A DNA stretch of 64,000 nucleotides from Rhizobium sp. PP-CC-3A-592 (GCF_003217095.1 NZ_QJSR01000004.1:124001-188000), one strand, 5' to 3'; positions 8,915 through 20,824 are shown, numbered from the stretch's first letter. Made by a program: numbers and translations. Notes: generated by a model from the sequence alone, not told the origin.

Positions 8915-9044
8915 GGCTGTGCTGCTGGTCAAAATATGGTCCTCGCTCTTGTCCGGTCGCAGCACCCAAGGCACCGCCGACCTCATCGTCTCCCGCGTCG
9001 ATCGCGGAATCTTCAGCGCGCGCCTTTACCAGCGCGCGCAAACC

Positions 9045-9968
9045 TCAGCGCCCCTTGCCGATCTCCGCCAGCTCGTAGGGTGTCGTCTGGTAGATATCGT
9101 TGATCCAGTTGCCGAACAGCAGATGCGCATGGCTGCGCCAGCGGTTCTGCGGCGGCAGGTCCGGATCGTTGTGGGGGAAATAGTTGTACGGCATCTTGAT
9201 CGGCACGCCGGCATTCACGTCGCGGAAATACTCGTCCGACAGGGACGTCGAATCATATTCCACATGGTTGAACACATAGAGACGGTTGCCGGCCTTCTCG
9301 TGAACGAAGCAGACGCCCATCTCGTCGGATTCCATCAGGATCTCCAGCCCAGGCACCGTCTCGATGTCGTCGCGCCGAACCTCGGTCCAGCGGGAGACGG
9401 GGATCTGGAAATCGTCGGAGAAGCCGCTGAGATAGACCGAGGACGGATTGAGATTGTGGTGCGTGTAGACGCCGAAGGCCTTTTCCCGCAGCGCATGCTT
9501 CGGCACGCCATGGAAATGGTAGATCGCCGCCATCGCGCCCCAGCAGATGTTCAGCGTGGAATGGACATGGGTGTGCGTCCAGTCGAAGATCTGCTGCATC
9601 TCCTCCCAATAGGTGACCTCCTCGAAGGGCAGCAACTCCACCGGCGCGCCGGTGATGATCAGCCCGTCGAAATGCCGCTCGCGAACATCCTCGAACGTCT
9701 CGTAGAAGGCGAGCAGGTGATCTTCAGACGTGTTCTTCGCCTTGTGGCTGCCGAGACGGATCAGCGTGAACTCGACCTGCAGCGGCGAAGCGCCGACGAG
9801 GCGCGCCATCTGCACCTCGGTCTTGATCTTGTTCGGCATGAGGTTGAGAAGCCCGATCTGCAGCGGCCGGATATCCTGACGGATGGCGGCCGTTTCGGTC
9901 ATCACCCGCACGCCCTCGGAGACGAGGGTTTCAAAGGCGGGCAGCGTATCGGGTATCTTGATGGGCAT
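9045..9968 (-). CDS. metA: Homoserine O-acyltransferase MetA (probably acetyl-CoA specific)
   Basis: First committed step of methionine synthesis: acylates L-homoserine at the hydroxyl. The 307-residue protein has the family catalytic set in register with E. coli: Lys47, Cys142 (LNICWGA), His235 and Glu237 (NHVEYDS). Residue 111 is Glu (GAPVELL). In characterised MetA enzymes Glu111 goes with acetyl-CoA and Gly111 with succinyl-CoA, so homoserine O-acetyltransferase activity is the better prediction, although the family name is usually given as succinyltransferase. The start [11 protein letters not shown] is at 9968. A SAM-II riboswitch lies in the leader, so expression should fall when S-adenosylmethionine is abundant. 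Confidence 0.95.
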   Translation of the reverse strand: MPIKIPDTLPAFETLVSEGVRVMTETAAIRQDIRPLQIGLLNLMPNKIKTEVQMARLVGASPLQVEFTLIRLGSHKAKNTSEDHLLAFYETFEDVRERHFDGLIITGAPVELLPFEEVTYWEEMQQIFDWTHTHVHSTLNICWGAMAAIYHFHGVPKHALREKAFGVYTHHNLNPSSVYLSGFSDDFQIPVSRWTEVRRDDIETVPGLEILMESDEMGVCFVHEKAGNRLYVFNHVEYDSTSLSDEYFRDVNAGVPIKMPYNYFPHNDPDLPPQNRWRSHAHLLFGNWINDIYQTTPYELAEIGKGR

Positions 9969-10033
9969 CGGCTTCACTCGGAATAACGACACCGGCCGAA
10001 ATGGAGGGTAGCGGGCGAAACATCGTCCCACGG

Positions 10034-10087
10034 CCCTTTAGCGACTTGTTTAACGTGGCTGCAAGCCGGCCGGCCAAATCACCACGC
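10034..10087 (-). promoter_or_regulatory. SAM-II riboswitch (metA leader)
   Basis: Read on the minus strand, about 53 bases match the compact H-type pseudoknot of the SAM-II class found upstream of metA in Rhizobiales. It has a 5' strand CGTGG, then TGATTTGGCC, a GCTTGCAGC segment, the pairing strand CCACG, then TTAAACAAG and the conserved GCTAAAGGG at the 3' side. It ends about 65 bases before the metA ATG, as expected for translational control. Identification is by recall of the class consensus; a covariance-model search would settle it. Confidence 0.88.
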
Positions 10088-10153
10088 CGCAAGTCATAGA
10101 CCCGATGCCCCCACGAATCAAGGATGACGCGAATCAGGGACGCTGTGGGGTCT

Positions 10154-11989
<1,836 letters not shown>

Positions 11990-11991
11990 GG

Positions 11992-12642
11992 TCAGGCTCC
12001 TGTCATGTCGAGGGGGCGGGCGAGAAGCATCGCGCGGCCTGTGCCAAGCGTCAGCCGCACGGGTCCTTCCGCCACGTTGGAAAGGGTGCGCGACGACCCG
12101 AAGGGCACCGCGAAACGGGCGAGCGCATAGCGCGCACCCGCAATGGAAAGATCGCTCAGCGCATCGAGACCGAGCACGGAAAACAGGCAGCCTTTCGGCA
12201 GCTCGATCTCGGTAACGCCGGGAAGCAGCGGCACCGCCTCCTCCTCGCCCGAGGTCAGGAGCACGTCGAGCCCGGTCTCGGCAAGGTGCAGGCCGTGCAG
12301 CAGGTGCTGGAAGGCATGGTCGCTGCGCTCGCCGCCGAGCGCCCCGGCGAGAATGAGCCGCGTTGCGCCGCGCATCCGCGCCGCAGCGACCGCAATCTCG
12401 CCATCGGTCTCGTTCTTGGCCGGCGGATAGGGCTCGCGCCGCACGTCCGGCCACGCCGCGATCAGCGCATCCGGTGTCGAGTCGAAATCGCCGACCCAGA
12501 GCTCCGGCGTCAGCCCGATGGCGCTCGCATGCCGCATGCCACCATCGGCCGCGATGACGCGCGTGCCGGCGATCTGCACGGCCAGCCGGTCGGTCATCGT
12601 CAGCGGCCCGCCGAGCAGGATGGTGAATGCGGTTGCGGTCAT
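11992..12642 (-). CDS. Thiamine pyrophosphokinase
   Basis: Transfers pyrophosphate from ATP to thiamine to make thiamine diphosphate, the active cofactor. The 216 residues show the TPK signature: TILLGGPLT at the start, VIAADGGMRHA, LWVGDFDSTP (metal-binding Asp cluster), KNETDGEIA and ALGGERSDHAFQHL. The start MTATAFTILL is at 12642; the frame extends upstream but without a better site. It is followed at once by the ABC-F gene. Its divergent neighbour is the TPP-riboswitch-controlled thiamine importer, so import and activation of thiamine are encoded back to back. Symbols thiN or tpk are both in use. Confidence 0.93.
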   Translation of the reverse strand: MTATAFTILLGGPLTMTDRLAVQIAGTRVIAADGGMRHASAIGLTPELWVGDFDSTPDALIAAWPDVRREPYPPAKNETDGEIAVAAARMRGATRLILAGALGGERSDHAFQHLLHGLHLAETGLDVLLTSGEEEAVPLLPGVTEIELPKGCLFSVLGLDALSDLSIAGARYALARFAVPFGSSRTLSNVAEGPVRLTLGTGRAMLLARPLDMTGA

Positions 12643-12793
12643 CGCGCTGCCATAGCGCGAAGCCGGCCCGGAGGCAAAGGTCAAAGGGTGCAAAAGCCCC
12701 AAAGATGCAGGAGGGCACGGGCGTTGGCACACCGCGCATCCTGCAACCTTGGATCTTGCCAACAGGCAGGACCGCGTCTAGATCTTTGCGTGC

Positions 12794-12906
12794 TCTAACG
12801 GGGTGCCTTTCCAACGCGACGATCCTTCGTCGCGGGAAGATGGGCTGAGAGGCTGAAAAGCCAACCCGCGGAACCTGATCCGGTTAGCACCGGCGGAGGG
12901 ATTAGA
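12794..12906 (+). promoter_or_regulatory. TPP (THI-box) riboswitch of thiBPQ
   Basis: The closing helix TCTAA/TTAGA (12794-12798 with 12902-12906) encloses the conserved THI-box elements ACGGGGTGCC, GGGCTGAGAGG, ACCCGCGGAACCTGATC and GGTTAGCACCGGCGGAGGGA. After the aptamer a CTCCCCTT run (12923-12930) could pair with the AAGGAGG Shine-Dalgarno of thiB at 12947-12953. That suggests, by inference, translational repression when thiamine diphosphate is bound. Confidence 0.95.
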
Positions 12907-12958
12907 CGGCTCGCAAGCGCTACTCCCCTTGAAACACGTATTTTTGAAGGAGGCGCGC

Positions 12959-13987
12959 ATGCGCGGCACATGGCTTTTCACCACCACGACCACCCTGCTT
13001 CTCGCGGCAGGCATGATGCTCCCCGTCACGGGCGCTGAAGCCGCCGAGAAGAAGACACTGACCGTCTATACCTATGAGAGCTTCACCAGCGAATGGGGTC
13101 CCGGGCCGAAGATCGCCGAAAGCTTCGAGAAGACCTGCGACTGCACGCTCACCTATGTCAGCGTTGCCGATGGCGTGGAGCTGCTCACGCGGCTGAAGCT
13201 CGAAGGCCCGGCCTCCAAGGCGGATGTCGTCGTCGGCCTCGACACAAACCTCGTCACTGAGGCCAAGGCCACCGGCTTCTTCGCCCCGCACGGCCTCGAC
13301 ACCTCGGCGCTGAACGTGCCCGGCGGCTTCTCGGACGACAGCTTCGTGCCCTATGACTATGGCCATTTCGCCTTCGTCTACGACACGCAGACGCTGAAGA
13401 CCCCGCCGAAGAGCCTGAAGGAACTGGTCGAGGGCGGCGGCAAAGAGAAGATCGTCATCGAGGATCCCCGCACCTCCACACCCGGTCTCGGCCTGCTGCT
13501 CTGGATGAAGTCGGTCTATGGCGACCAATCCAGCGAAGCCTGGAGCAAGCTGAAGGACCGCATCCTCACCGTCACGCCCGGCTGGTCGGAAGCCTATGGC
13601 CTCTTTACCAAGGGCGAAGCGCCCATGGTTCTGTCTTACACGACCTCGCCCGCCTACCACATGGTCGCCGAAAGCAGCGATCGTTATCAGGCGGCGGAAT
13701 TCGCCGAGGGGCACTACATCCAGATCGAGGTGGCCGGCATGACCAAAGCCGCACGCGACCCCGATCTCGCCAAGGCGTTCCTCGCTTTTCTCGACGGCCC
13801 GCAAGCGCAAACCATCCTGCCCACCACCAACTGGATGATGCCGGTGGCGACCCCCAGCGAGCCGCTGCCGGAGGCTTTCGGAAAGCTGGTCCAGCCCAAG
13901 ACGACCTTCCTGATGAGCCCCGAGGAGGTCGCCCAGAACCGCAAGGCCTGGATCGACGAATGGCTGGCCGCCATGAGCCGGAACTGA
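12959..13987 (+). CDS. thiB: Thiamine/TPP ABC transporter substrate-binding protein
   Basis: Periplasmic receptor of the ThiBPQ importer, binding thiamine and its phosphates. 342 residues with an N-terminal signal peptide ([12 protein letters not shown]... cleavage near AEAAEKK) and the ThiB/TbpA pattern [18 protein letters not shown], followed by a type-2 periplasmic fold ending LAAMSRN. The ATG at 12959 is preceded by a strong AAGGAGG; an earlier in-frame ATG at 12929 would lack it and spoil the signal peptide. First gene of thiBPQ, under the TPP riboswitch. thiP starts 7 bases after the stop. Confidence 0.95.
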   Translation: MRGTWLFTTTTTLLLAAGMMLPVTGAEAAEKKTLTVYTYESFTSEWGPGPKIAESFEKTCDCTLTYVSVADGVELLTRLKLEGPASKADVVVGLDTNLVTEAKATGFFAPHGLDTSALNVPGGFSDDSFVPYDYGHFAFVYDTQTLKTPPKSLKELVEGGGKEKIVIEDPRTSTPGLGLLLWMKSVYGDQSSEAWSKLKDRILTVTPGWSEAYGLFTKGEAPMVLSYTTSPAYHMVAESSDRYQAAEFAEGHYIQIEVAGMTKAARDPDLAKAFLAFLDGPQAQTILPTTNWMMPVATPSEPLPEAFGKLVQPKTTFLMSPEEVAQNRKAWIDEWLAAMSRN

Positions 13988-13994
13988 TCATCCC

Positions 13995-15643
13995 ATGCCC
14001 GCCGGTCGCGATCGCCGCCTGACGCGGACGCTTGGTGTTGCGGGCATCACCGGCATCGCGCTGTTCGTCGGCGCGGCCATCCTCGCGCTCGCGCTGGCCG
14101 CGACCCGCGAGGGGGCGGGAACCGGAGCCGCGAGCGATGTCTTCGACGCCCCTGTCTTTGATGCCTATGTCTGGCGCGTCGCCCGCTTCACGCTGATCCA
14201 GGCGGGCCTTTCCACGCTCCTGTCGGTCGCCTTCGCTATCCCCGTGGCCTTAGCGCTCGCCCGGCGCCGAAGCTTTATCGGCCGGATCTGGATTATCAGG
14301 CTGATGGCGCTGCCGCTCGGCCTGCCCGCGCTGGTCGCAGCCCTTGGCATCGTCGGCATCTGGGGGCGGCAGGGCGTCGTCAACGATCTGTTCGCCCTGC
14401 TCGATCTCGATCGTCCGGTCGCGATCTACGGTCTTGCCGGCATTCTCATCGCGCATGTCTTCTTCAACATGCCGCTCGCCGTCAGACTGCTGTTGTCGGG
14501 GCTCGACCGCATTCCCGGCGAATACTGGCTTGTCTCCGCCAATCTCGGACTATCTCGCCTTTCGCTCTTCCGCTTCATCGAGTGGCCGGTCATCCGCGGC
14601 CTGCTGTCGGGCATTGCCGGCCTTATCTTCATGCTGTGTGCCACCAGTTTCACGCTGGTGCTGACGCTCGGCGGAGGACCGGCGGCGAGCACGCTGGAAG
14701 TCGCGATCTATCAGGCCCTGCGGTTCGATTTCGATCCCCCGCGCGCCATCGCGCTTTCGGCGCTGCAGATCACGGTGACCGCCGTGCTCCTCCTCGTGCT
14801 CCGCTGGCTGACCCCGCCCGCAACCGAGGGGCTCACGACCGGCCGGCCGGTGCGCCGCTTCGATGGCCGGTCGCGCACCGCCCTACTCGCCGATATCCTT
14901 GTCATCGCGCTCGCCGCCCTCTTCGTCGCAGCGCCGCTCGCCTCCGTCCTCGTCTCGGGCCTTGCCTCCGACCTCGCCAAACTCGCATCAGACGCCCAGG
15001 TCCACCGGGCGCTCGTCACCAGCCTCGGCATCGCCGCGGCATCGGCGGTTCTTTCGGTCGCCCTCGCCACAATCATGCTAACCACGCGCCAGATCCTCCT
15101 GTCGCCACGCCGGCCGGGCCGTTTCGCGCATGTCTTTTCCGGCAGCGTCGCCGCCGGTACGTCGCTGGTCCTCCTCGTGCCGCCGGTCGTCATCGGGGCG
15201 GGATGGTTTCTGCTGCTCCGTCCGTTCGGTGATGTCGCCCGCTTCGCGCCGGCCGTCATCACCCTCATTAACACGCTGATGGCACTGCCCTTCGTCACCC
15301 GCGTGCTGGCACCGGCCATCGCAACGCATGCCGCCCGCACCGGACGCCTAACGACGAGCCTCGGCATTTCCGGCTGGTCGCGCATCGTCCTTGTCGACGG
15401 ACCGGGCCTGCGCCGCCCCTTGTTGATGGCCCTGTCCTTCGCCGCCGCCCTGTCGCTGGGCGATCTCGGCGCGGTCGCATTGTTCGGATCACAGGATATG
15501 GTCACCCTGCCCTACCTGCTCTACAGCCGCATGGGCAGCTACCGCACCACGGACGCCGCCGGTCTCGCCCTTCTTCTCGGCATCGTCTGCGTCGCCCTCA
15601 CCATCCTCGGAACCGCACGCGAAAGCCTGAGGGAGCGCGCATC

Positions 15644-15647
<4 letters not shown>
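13995..15647 (+). CDS. thiP: Thiamine/TPP ABC transporter permease
   Basis: Inner-membrane subunit of ThiBPQ. The 550 residues comprise two fused permease halves of about six membrane helices each, with an EAA-type loop in both halves (around PGEYWLVSANLGLS and the GRLTTSLGISGWS region) for contact with the ThiQ ATPase. This tandem arrangement and length match ThiP. Its stop overlaps the thiQ start (ATGA at 15644-15647), so translation of the two is coupled. Confidence 0.94.
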
Positions 15648-16393
<746 letters not shown>

Positions 16394-16404
16394 ACCGCTT
16401 CGAC

Positions 16405-16446
16405 ACCGCGTGCCACAATTTGACCGTCCGCCTGTGGCACCCGCGG
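16405..16446. repeat. GC-rich inverted repeat downstream of thiQ
   Basis: ACCGC-GTGCCACA on the left pairs with TGTGGCAC-CCGCGGT on the right, with a 2-base bulge and a 15-base loop. No T run follows, so it is not a standard Rho-independent terminator. It lies 12 bases past the thiQ stop and may protect the 3' end of the message or be a protein-binding site. Confidence 0.55.
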
Positions 16447-16655
16447 TGGAGCAGGGCCAGCACGGAAGAGAACTGCAGCTTTTTTCCGCAAACCGATCAG
16501 CTTTACGGAATTATGCAGTAGGCATGAGCGGCACGAATAGGCTAGATCGGGCTTTGGGAAACGGGGCGATTGCACGTATCCCAGGATGTAGGGCGGCTCT
16601 GCCGGAACTGCCGTAAGCGTTCGGCACGCCGCCGGACGCGAACATGGGCTGAGGC

Positions 16656-18176
16656 ATGACGGTGAACGAGCGGAACGAGCGGAACGGCAGGCAGCTGTCG
16701 ACCCGCGGCATTGCAAGCACCCTGCGCGCGTCCGTTGCCGGCCTCGCACTGCTGGCGCTCGCCGGTTGCCAGACCGCCATCGAGCAGAGCTACGAGCCGA
16801 GCGTCTCTCCCTCCGCCACGCCGCAGATCGTCGATGAAGTCCAGAAGAACGATCCCCGCGCGCAGATGGGCGCCCGCGAACATCCGCGAATCGTCGCGAG
16901 CTATGGCGGCGAATACAAGGACGAGAAGACGGAGCGGCTGGTCGCCCGCATCACCGGCGCCCTGACGGCCGTATCCGAGAACCCCAACCAGTCCTATCGC
17001 ATCACGCTGCTGAACTCGCCCGCGATCAACGCCTTCGCTTTGCCCGGCGGCTATCTCTACGTCACGCGCGGCCTGTTGGCGCTCGCTGACGATGCCTCCG
17101 AGGTCGCCGCCGTGCTCTCGCACGAAATGGCGCACGTCACCGCCAATCACGGCATCCAGCGCCAGCAGCGCGAGGAAGCCGAAGTCATCGCCAGCCGCGT
17201 CGTCTCCGAGGTTCTCTCGAGCGACCTCGCCGGCAAGCAGGCGCTCGCCCGCGGCAAGCTGCGGCTCGCGGCCTTCTCGCGAAACCAGGAGCTTCAGGCC
17301 GACGTGATCGGCGTGCGCATGCTGGGCGAAGCAGGCTACGACCCCTATGCCGCGGCACGCTTTCTCGATGCGATGGCCGCCTACAGCCGGTTCTCCTCCG
17401 TCGATCCGGACACCGACCAGAGCATGGACTTCCTGTCGAGCCACCCGAACGCGCCGCAGCGCGTGGAACTGGCCCGTCGCCATGCGCGCGCCTTCGGCCC
17501 CGAGGGCACGACGGGCGACCGCGGCCGCGACTATTTCCTCGATGGCATCGACGGCCTGCTCTACGGCGACAGCCCGCAGGAGGGCTATGTCCGCGGACAG
17601 ACGTTCCTGCATGGCAAGCTCGGCATTCGCTTCGACGTGCCGGCAGGCTTCCAGATCGACAATAAGGCCGAAGCGGTGCTCGCCACCGGCCCCGGCGAGA
17701 TCGCCATCCGCTTCGATGGCGTGGCCGACACCCAGCGTCGCAGCCTGACCGACTATATTGCGAGCGGCTGGGTCACCGGCCTGCAGCCCGAAACGATCCA
17801 CGCCATCACCATCAACGGTCTGGAAGCCGCGACCGCGCGCGCCTCCGCCGAGCGCTGGGATTTTGACGTGACGGTGCTGCGCATCGATACCCAGATCTAC
17901 CGCTTCCTCACAGCCGTGCCCAAAGGCATGCCGTCGCTGGAACCGACGGCCGACGTGCTGCGCAAATCCTTCCGCCGCATGAGCCCGCAGGAGGCTGCAG
18001 CGCTCAAGCCGCTCCGCATCCGGGTGATCACCGTCGGCCCCGGCGATACGCTCGCGACCCTGTCCGCCCGCATGATGGGCACCGACCGCAAGCTCGATCT
18101 CTTCCGCCTGATCAACGCCCTGCAGATCACCTCCACCATCAAACCCGGCGACCGCATCAAGATCATTTCGGAGTAG
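16656..18176 (+). CDS. M48 family zinc metalloprotease, lipoprotein (BepA-like)
   Basis: Probable outer-membrane-associated periplasmic protease for envelope protein quality control. Of 506 residues the N-terminus ends in a lipobox, LALAGC, at about 30-36. The M48 domain has ITLLNSPAINAFALPGGYLYV, the zinc motif HEMAH and the downstream Glu in NQELQADVIG. After the protease domain (to about 290) comes a region of unknown fold, and the last 50 residues (ITVGPGDTLATLSARMMG to the end) resemble a LysM-like peptidoglycan-binding module. This differs from E. coli BepA, which ends in TPR repeats. A strong bidirectional terminator follows. Confidence 0.9.
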   Translation: MTVNERNERNGRQLSTRGIASTLRASVAGLALLALAGCQTAIEQSYEPSVSPSATPQIVDEVQKNDPRAQMGAREHPRIVASYGGEYKDEKTERLVARITGALTAVSENPNQSYRITLLNSPAINAFALPGGYLYVTRGLLALADDASEVAAVLSHEMAHVTANHGIQRQQREEAEVIASRVVSEVLSSDLAGKQALARGKLRLAAFSRNQELQADVIGVRMLGEAGYDPYAAARFLDAMAAYSRFSSVDPDTDQSMDFLSSHPNAPQRVELARRHARAFGPEGTTGDRGRDYFLDGIDGLLYGDSPQEGYVRGQTFLHGKLGIRFDVPAGFQIDNKAEAVLATGPGEIAIRFDGVADTQRRSLTDYIASGWVTGLQPETIHAITINGLEAATARASAERWDFDVTVLRIDTQIYRFLTAVPKGMPSLEPTADVLRKSFRRMSPQEAAALKPLRIRVITVGPGDTLATLSARMMGTDRKLDLFRLINALQITSTIKPGDRIKIISE

Positions 18177-18196
18177 ACCCGTCTCCAAGGCAGACA

Positions 18197-18229
18197 CGAA
18201 AAAGCCCGCTGGTGTGGCGGGCTTTTTCG
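18197..18229. terminator. Bidirectional Rho-independent terminator
   Basis: CGAAAAAGCCCGC and GCGGGCTTTTTCG flank a 7-base loop. The A and T runs on either side let it work on both strands, ending the M48 protease gene and the convergent rpoH2. Confidence 0.93.
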
Positions 18230-18252
18230 TATGCGGCTGTCGTTGACCGACT

Positions 18253-19119
18253 TCAGTGTGCCGTCAGGGCAAGCTCCGGAGCCTGGGCGACGAGGGCAAC
18301 CTTCAGCTTTTCCAGGGCCCGCGTTTCGATCTGGCGGACGCGTTCCTTGGAAATTCCAAGATCGGCGCCGAGTTCTTCGAGCGTCGCGCTGTCTTCCGAC
18401 AGGCGGCGGGCGCGTATGATCTTCATTTCGCGATCGTTCAGCTGCTCCAGCGCATGACCGAGCCAGGTCTTGCGGCGTTCCTGATCGATCATGTCCGTGA
18501 CCTGCTCGTCCGGTAGGGGTGCAGCACAGGCCAGAAGGTCGAGGCGTTCGCCGCTGTCGGCGTCACCCGAAGAAATCGGGGCTTGCAAGGACGAATCACT
18601 GCCGGAGAGGCGGGCATCCATCGTCTGCACGTCCGCAAGACTGACACCAAGGGCCGAGGCGATTTCCTCGTGCACCGCACGGGCCGTCAGCTGGCTGTTG
18701 CCCTGGGCAAGCTTGGCACGCAGGCGCCGCAGATTGAAGAACAGAGCCTTCTGGGCCGAGGAGGTCCCGCCGCGGACGATCGACCAGTTGCGCAGGACAT
18801 AATCCTGCATGGAGGCGCGGATCCACCATGTCGCGTAGGTCGAGAAGCGGACATCGCGGCTGGGCTCGAAACGGGCGGCGGCTTCCAGAAGTCCGATATG
18901 GCCCTCCTGGACCAGATCGCTCATCGGCAGGCCGAAGTGCCGGAACTTCGCGGCCATGGAGATCACGAGACGCATATGCGCCATGGCGATCTTGTTGCGC
19001 GCGTCCTGATCCTGATTGTCCTTCCAGGCCTGCGCCAGAAGCTGCTCCTCGCCCCGCTCCAGATAGGGAGCCGCCATGGCAATCTTGATCATGCGCCTGT
19101 CTGCAGAAAGATTTTTCAT
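18253..19119 (-). CDS. rpoH2: RNA polymerase sigma-32-type factor RpoH2
   Basis: Alternative sigma factor of the sigma-32 family. The 288 residues have region 2 (MAHMRLVISMAAKFRHFGLP, DLVQEGHIGLLEAAARF), region 2.4 FSTYATWWIRASMQDYVLRNWS, the RpoH-box-like stretch following SAQKALFFNLRRLRAKL, and region 4 with LEELGADLGISKERVRQIE. The sequence looks closer to rhizobial RpoH2 than to RpoH1, from memory. In Sinorhizobium rpoH2 is a target of the general stress sigma RpoE2, and the matching promoter motif is present here at 19308-19332. Confidence 0.92.
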   Translation of the reverse strand: MKNLSADRRMIKIAMAAPYLERGEEQLLAQAWKDNQDQDARNKIAMAHMRLVISMAAKFRHFGLPMSDLVQEGHIGLLEAAARFEPSRDVRFSTYATWWIRASMQDYVLRNWSIVRGGTSSAQKALFFNLRRLRAKLAQGNSQLTARAVHEEIASALGVSLADVQTMDARLSGSDSSLQAPISSGDADSGERLDLLACAAPLPDEQVTDMIDQERRKTWLGHALEQLNDREMKIIRARRLSEDSATLEELGADLGISKERVRQIETRALEKLKVALVAQAPELALTAH

Positions 19120-19576
19120 CGGCTACTCCATGACGGGCACGCGACCGTGCCTCCGGGCTGAGCTTCGGGAGACGGTATTGCGAGGGTGAAAGACTTGACC
19201 TGCAATCGGGGCGCCCTAATTCTGTTGTATGAGACGACGCCACGCGGATGGACATCGGTTCGATCTGGGCCCGACCGGGCGCTTGGCCAGTCGATCGGAC
19301 GTTTCATAACGCCTGCTTTTCACAAAAGTTCCGCCTGCCGACGCCGATGTGCAGCGTCGAAGCGAATTTGTGAGCGCGCACCGGAAATCGGGGCGACGGA
19401 CACCCCCTCACGAACTGCTCCCTTCGCCTCTGACAGGTCATCACCCGAAGCGAGGCGTCTGTGTGCGGCGCGAATTCGGGCTTGCCGATCTCGTTAAAAT
19501 ACCGTTAATTTCGTCTCTGCCGGGCAGGACGCCACGGCGGGATAAAAATGGGACGGACAGGGTCGACACGCGCAAC
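19120..19576. other. Intergenic region between rpoH2 and an acetyltransferase gene
   Basis: About 455 bases between divergent genes. It contains the long rpoH2 leader (about 180 bases) and its EcfG-type promoter. The rightward open frame that precedes the acetyltransferase ATG (from about 19349) has no ribosome site and no recognisable sequence, so I read it as non-coding leader. No other element was identified. Confidence 0.5.
19308..19332 (-). promoter_or_regulatory. EcfG/RpoE2-type promoter for rpoH2
   Basis: On the minus strand GGAAC, exactly 16 bases, then CGTT. This is the consensus recognised by the general-stress ECF sigma factors (RpoE2/EcfG) of alphaproteobacteria. The predicted start is near 19300. 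It is positioned to drive rpoH2 only. Confidence 0.8.
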
Positions 19577-20083
19577 ATGAAGACATTGTCCATCGAAGTG
19601 CGCCCCGGCCTGCCGAGAGACGCTGCTGAAATCTCGCAGGTTCACCGTCTTTCCTGGCTGCACACCTATTCCGGCCTAATCCCCCATCGCCCGCTGAACG
19701 AGATGGTCGATCGCCGCAATGCGAACTGGTGGCGCAAGGCAACCGGCGGTCCCTCCACGCTTCTCATCATCGAAGTCGCCGGCGTCATTGCCGGCTATGC
19801 AACGCTCGGCCTGTCCCGTTCCCGCGCTCTGCCGCAGGAAGGCGAGGTCTACGAGATCTATTTCCGCCCGGAATATCAGGGCATCGGCCTCGGCCGCATC
19901 CTCTTCGGCGAGGCGAGCAGCCTCTTGAAGTCGCTCGGCTGCCGCGGCCTCGTCGTCTGGTGCCTGGAGGAAAGCGCGCAGGCCGTCCGCTTCTTCCGCA
20001 ATGCCGGCGGCCGCGACGCCTGCGAAGGCATGGAGGATTTCGGCGGAAAGAGCCTGAAGAAGATCGGCTATGTCTGGAGCTGA
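19577..20083 (+). CDS. GNAT family N-acetyltransferase
   Basis: 168-residue single-domain GNAT protein; substrate unknown. The N-terminal RPGLPRDAAEISQVHRLSW is the typical first beta strand/helix, and motif A is YEIYFRPEYQGIGLGRILF with the acetyl-CoA pyrophosphate loop (Q/G-x-G-x-G). The C-terminus has AVRFFRNAGG. The ATG at 19577 is chosen because the homologous part begins there. It stands alone upstream of ppa. Confidence 0.85.
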   Translation: MKTLSIEVRPGLPRDAAEISQVHRLSWLHTYSGLIPHRPLNEMVDRRNANWWRKATGGPSTLLIIEVAGVIAGYATLGLSRSRALPQEGEVYEIYFRPEYQGIGLGRILFGEASSLLKSLGCRGLVVWCLEESAQAVRFFRNAGGRDACEGMEDFGGKSLKKIGYVWS

Positions 20084-20235
20084 CGCGTGCCGCCGACAAA
20101 GCTCTAAAATCGATAAAAGGGTCGCTCTTTAACCTCATTGCCTACAAATGAACGCTTCAGACCGCCGCTGATATTGCACAACGGCAGGTTTGGCTTTATC
20201 GGACGTCAGTCCCACTTCAGGAGCATGGAGGCTTC

Positions 20236-20769
20236 ATGCGTATTGACGCAATCTCGATCGGAAAGAACCCCCCGGAAGACATCAATGTCATCGTGGAGGT
20301 TCCCGTTGGCGGTCATCCGATCAAGTACGAGATGGACAAGGAAGCCGGCACGCTTGTCGTCGACCGCTTTCTCTACACGCCCATGACCTATCCGGGCAAT
20401 TACGGCTTCGTACCGCACACGCTGTCCGACGATGGCGACCCGATCGACGTCCTGATCGCCAGCACGCGCCCGCTCGTCCCCGGCTGTGTCATCAACGTCC
20501 GCCCGATCGGCGTGATGATGATGGAAGACAATTCCGGCAAGGATGAAAAGATCATCGCCGTGCCGAGCGCGCACCTGACCAAGCGTTACGACAAGGTCAA
20601 GGAATATACCGACCTACCGGAGATCACACTGCAGCAGATCGAGCACTTCTTCGAACACTACAAGGATCTGGAGCCCGGCAAGTGGGTCAAGATCTTCGGC
20701 TGGAAAGATGCCACCATTGCCCGCCAGCTGATCGTCGAAGCGATCGAGCGCGCAAAGACCGTCAAGTAA
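20236..20769 (+). CDS. ppa: Inorganic pyrophosphatase (family I)
   Basis: Soluble Mg-dependent enzyme hydrolysing pyrophosphate and so pulling biosynthetic reactions forward. 177 residues with [37 protein letters not shown] and the metal-binding signature DDGDPIDVL. Length and motifs are those of bacterial hexameric PPases. The gene is followed by a strong terminator and is apparently monocistronic. Confidence 0.97.
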   Translation: MRIDAISIGKNPPEDINVIVEVPVGGHPIKYEMDKEAGTLVVDRFLYTPMTYPGNYGFVPHTLSDDGDPIDVLIASTRPLVPGCVINVRPIGVMMMEDNSGKDEKIIAVPSAHLTKRYDKVKEYTDLPEITLQQIEHFFEHYKDLEPGKWVKIFGWKDATIARQLIVEAIERAKTVK

Positions 20770-20792
20770 GGTCTGCCGTATCAACATTCCGC

Positions 20793-20824
20793 AAGCCGCG
20801 TCCTGCACGGGACGCGGCTTTTTT
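20793..20824 (+). terminator. Rho-independent terminator of ppa
   Basis: AAGCCGCGTCC, a 5-base loop, GGGACGCGGCTT and a T run. It starts 24 bases past the ppa stop. Confidence 0.93.

Noticed and set aside
16542-18197. 551-codon minus-strand open frame opposite the M48 protease
   Set aside because: The plus strand carries lipobox, HEMAH zinc motif and a good terminator. The antisense product is low-complexity and unlike any family.
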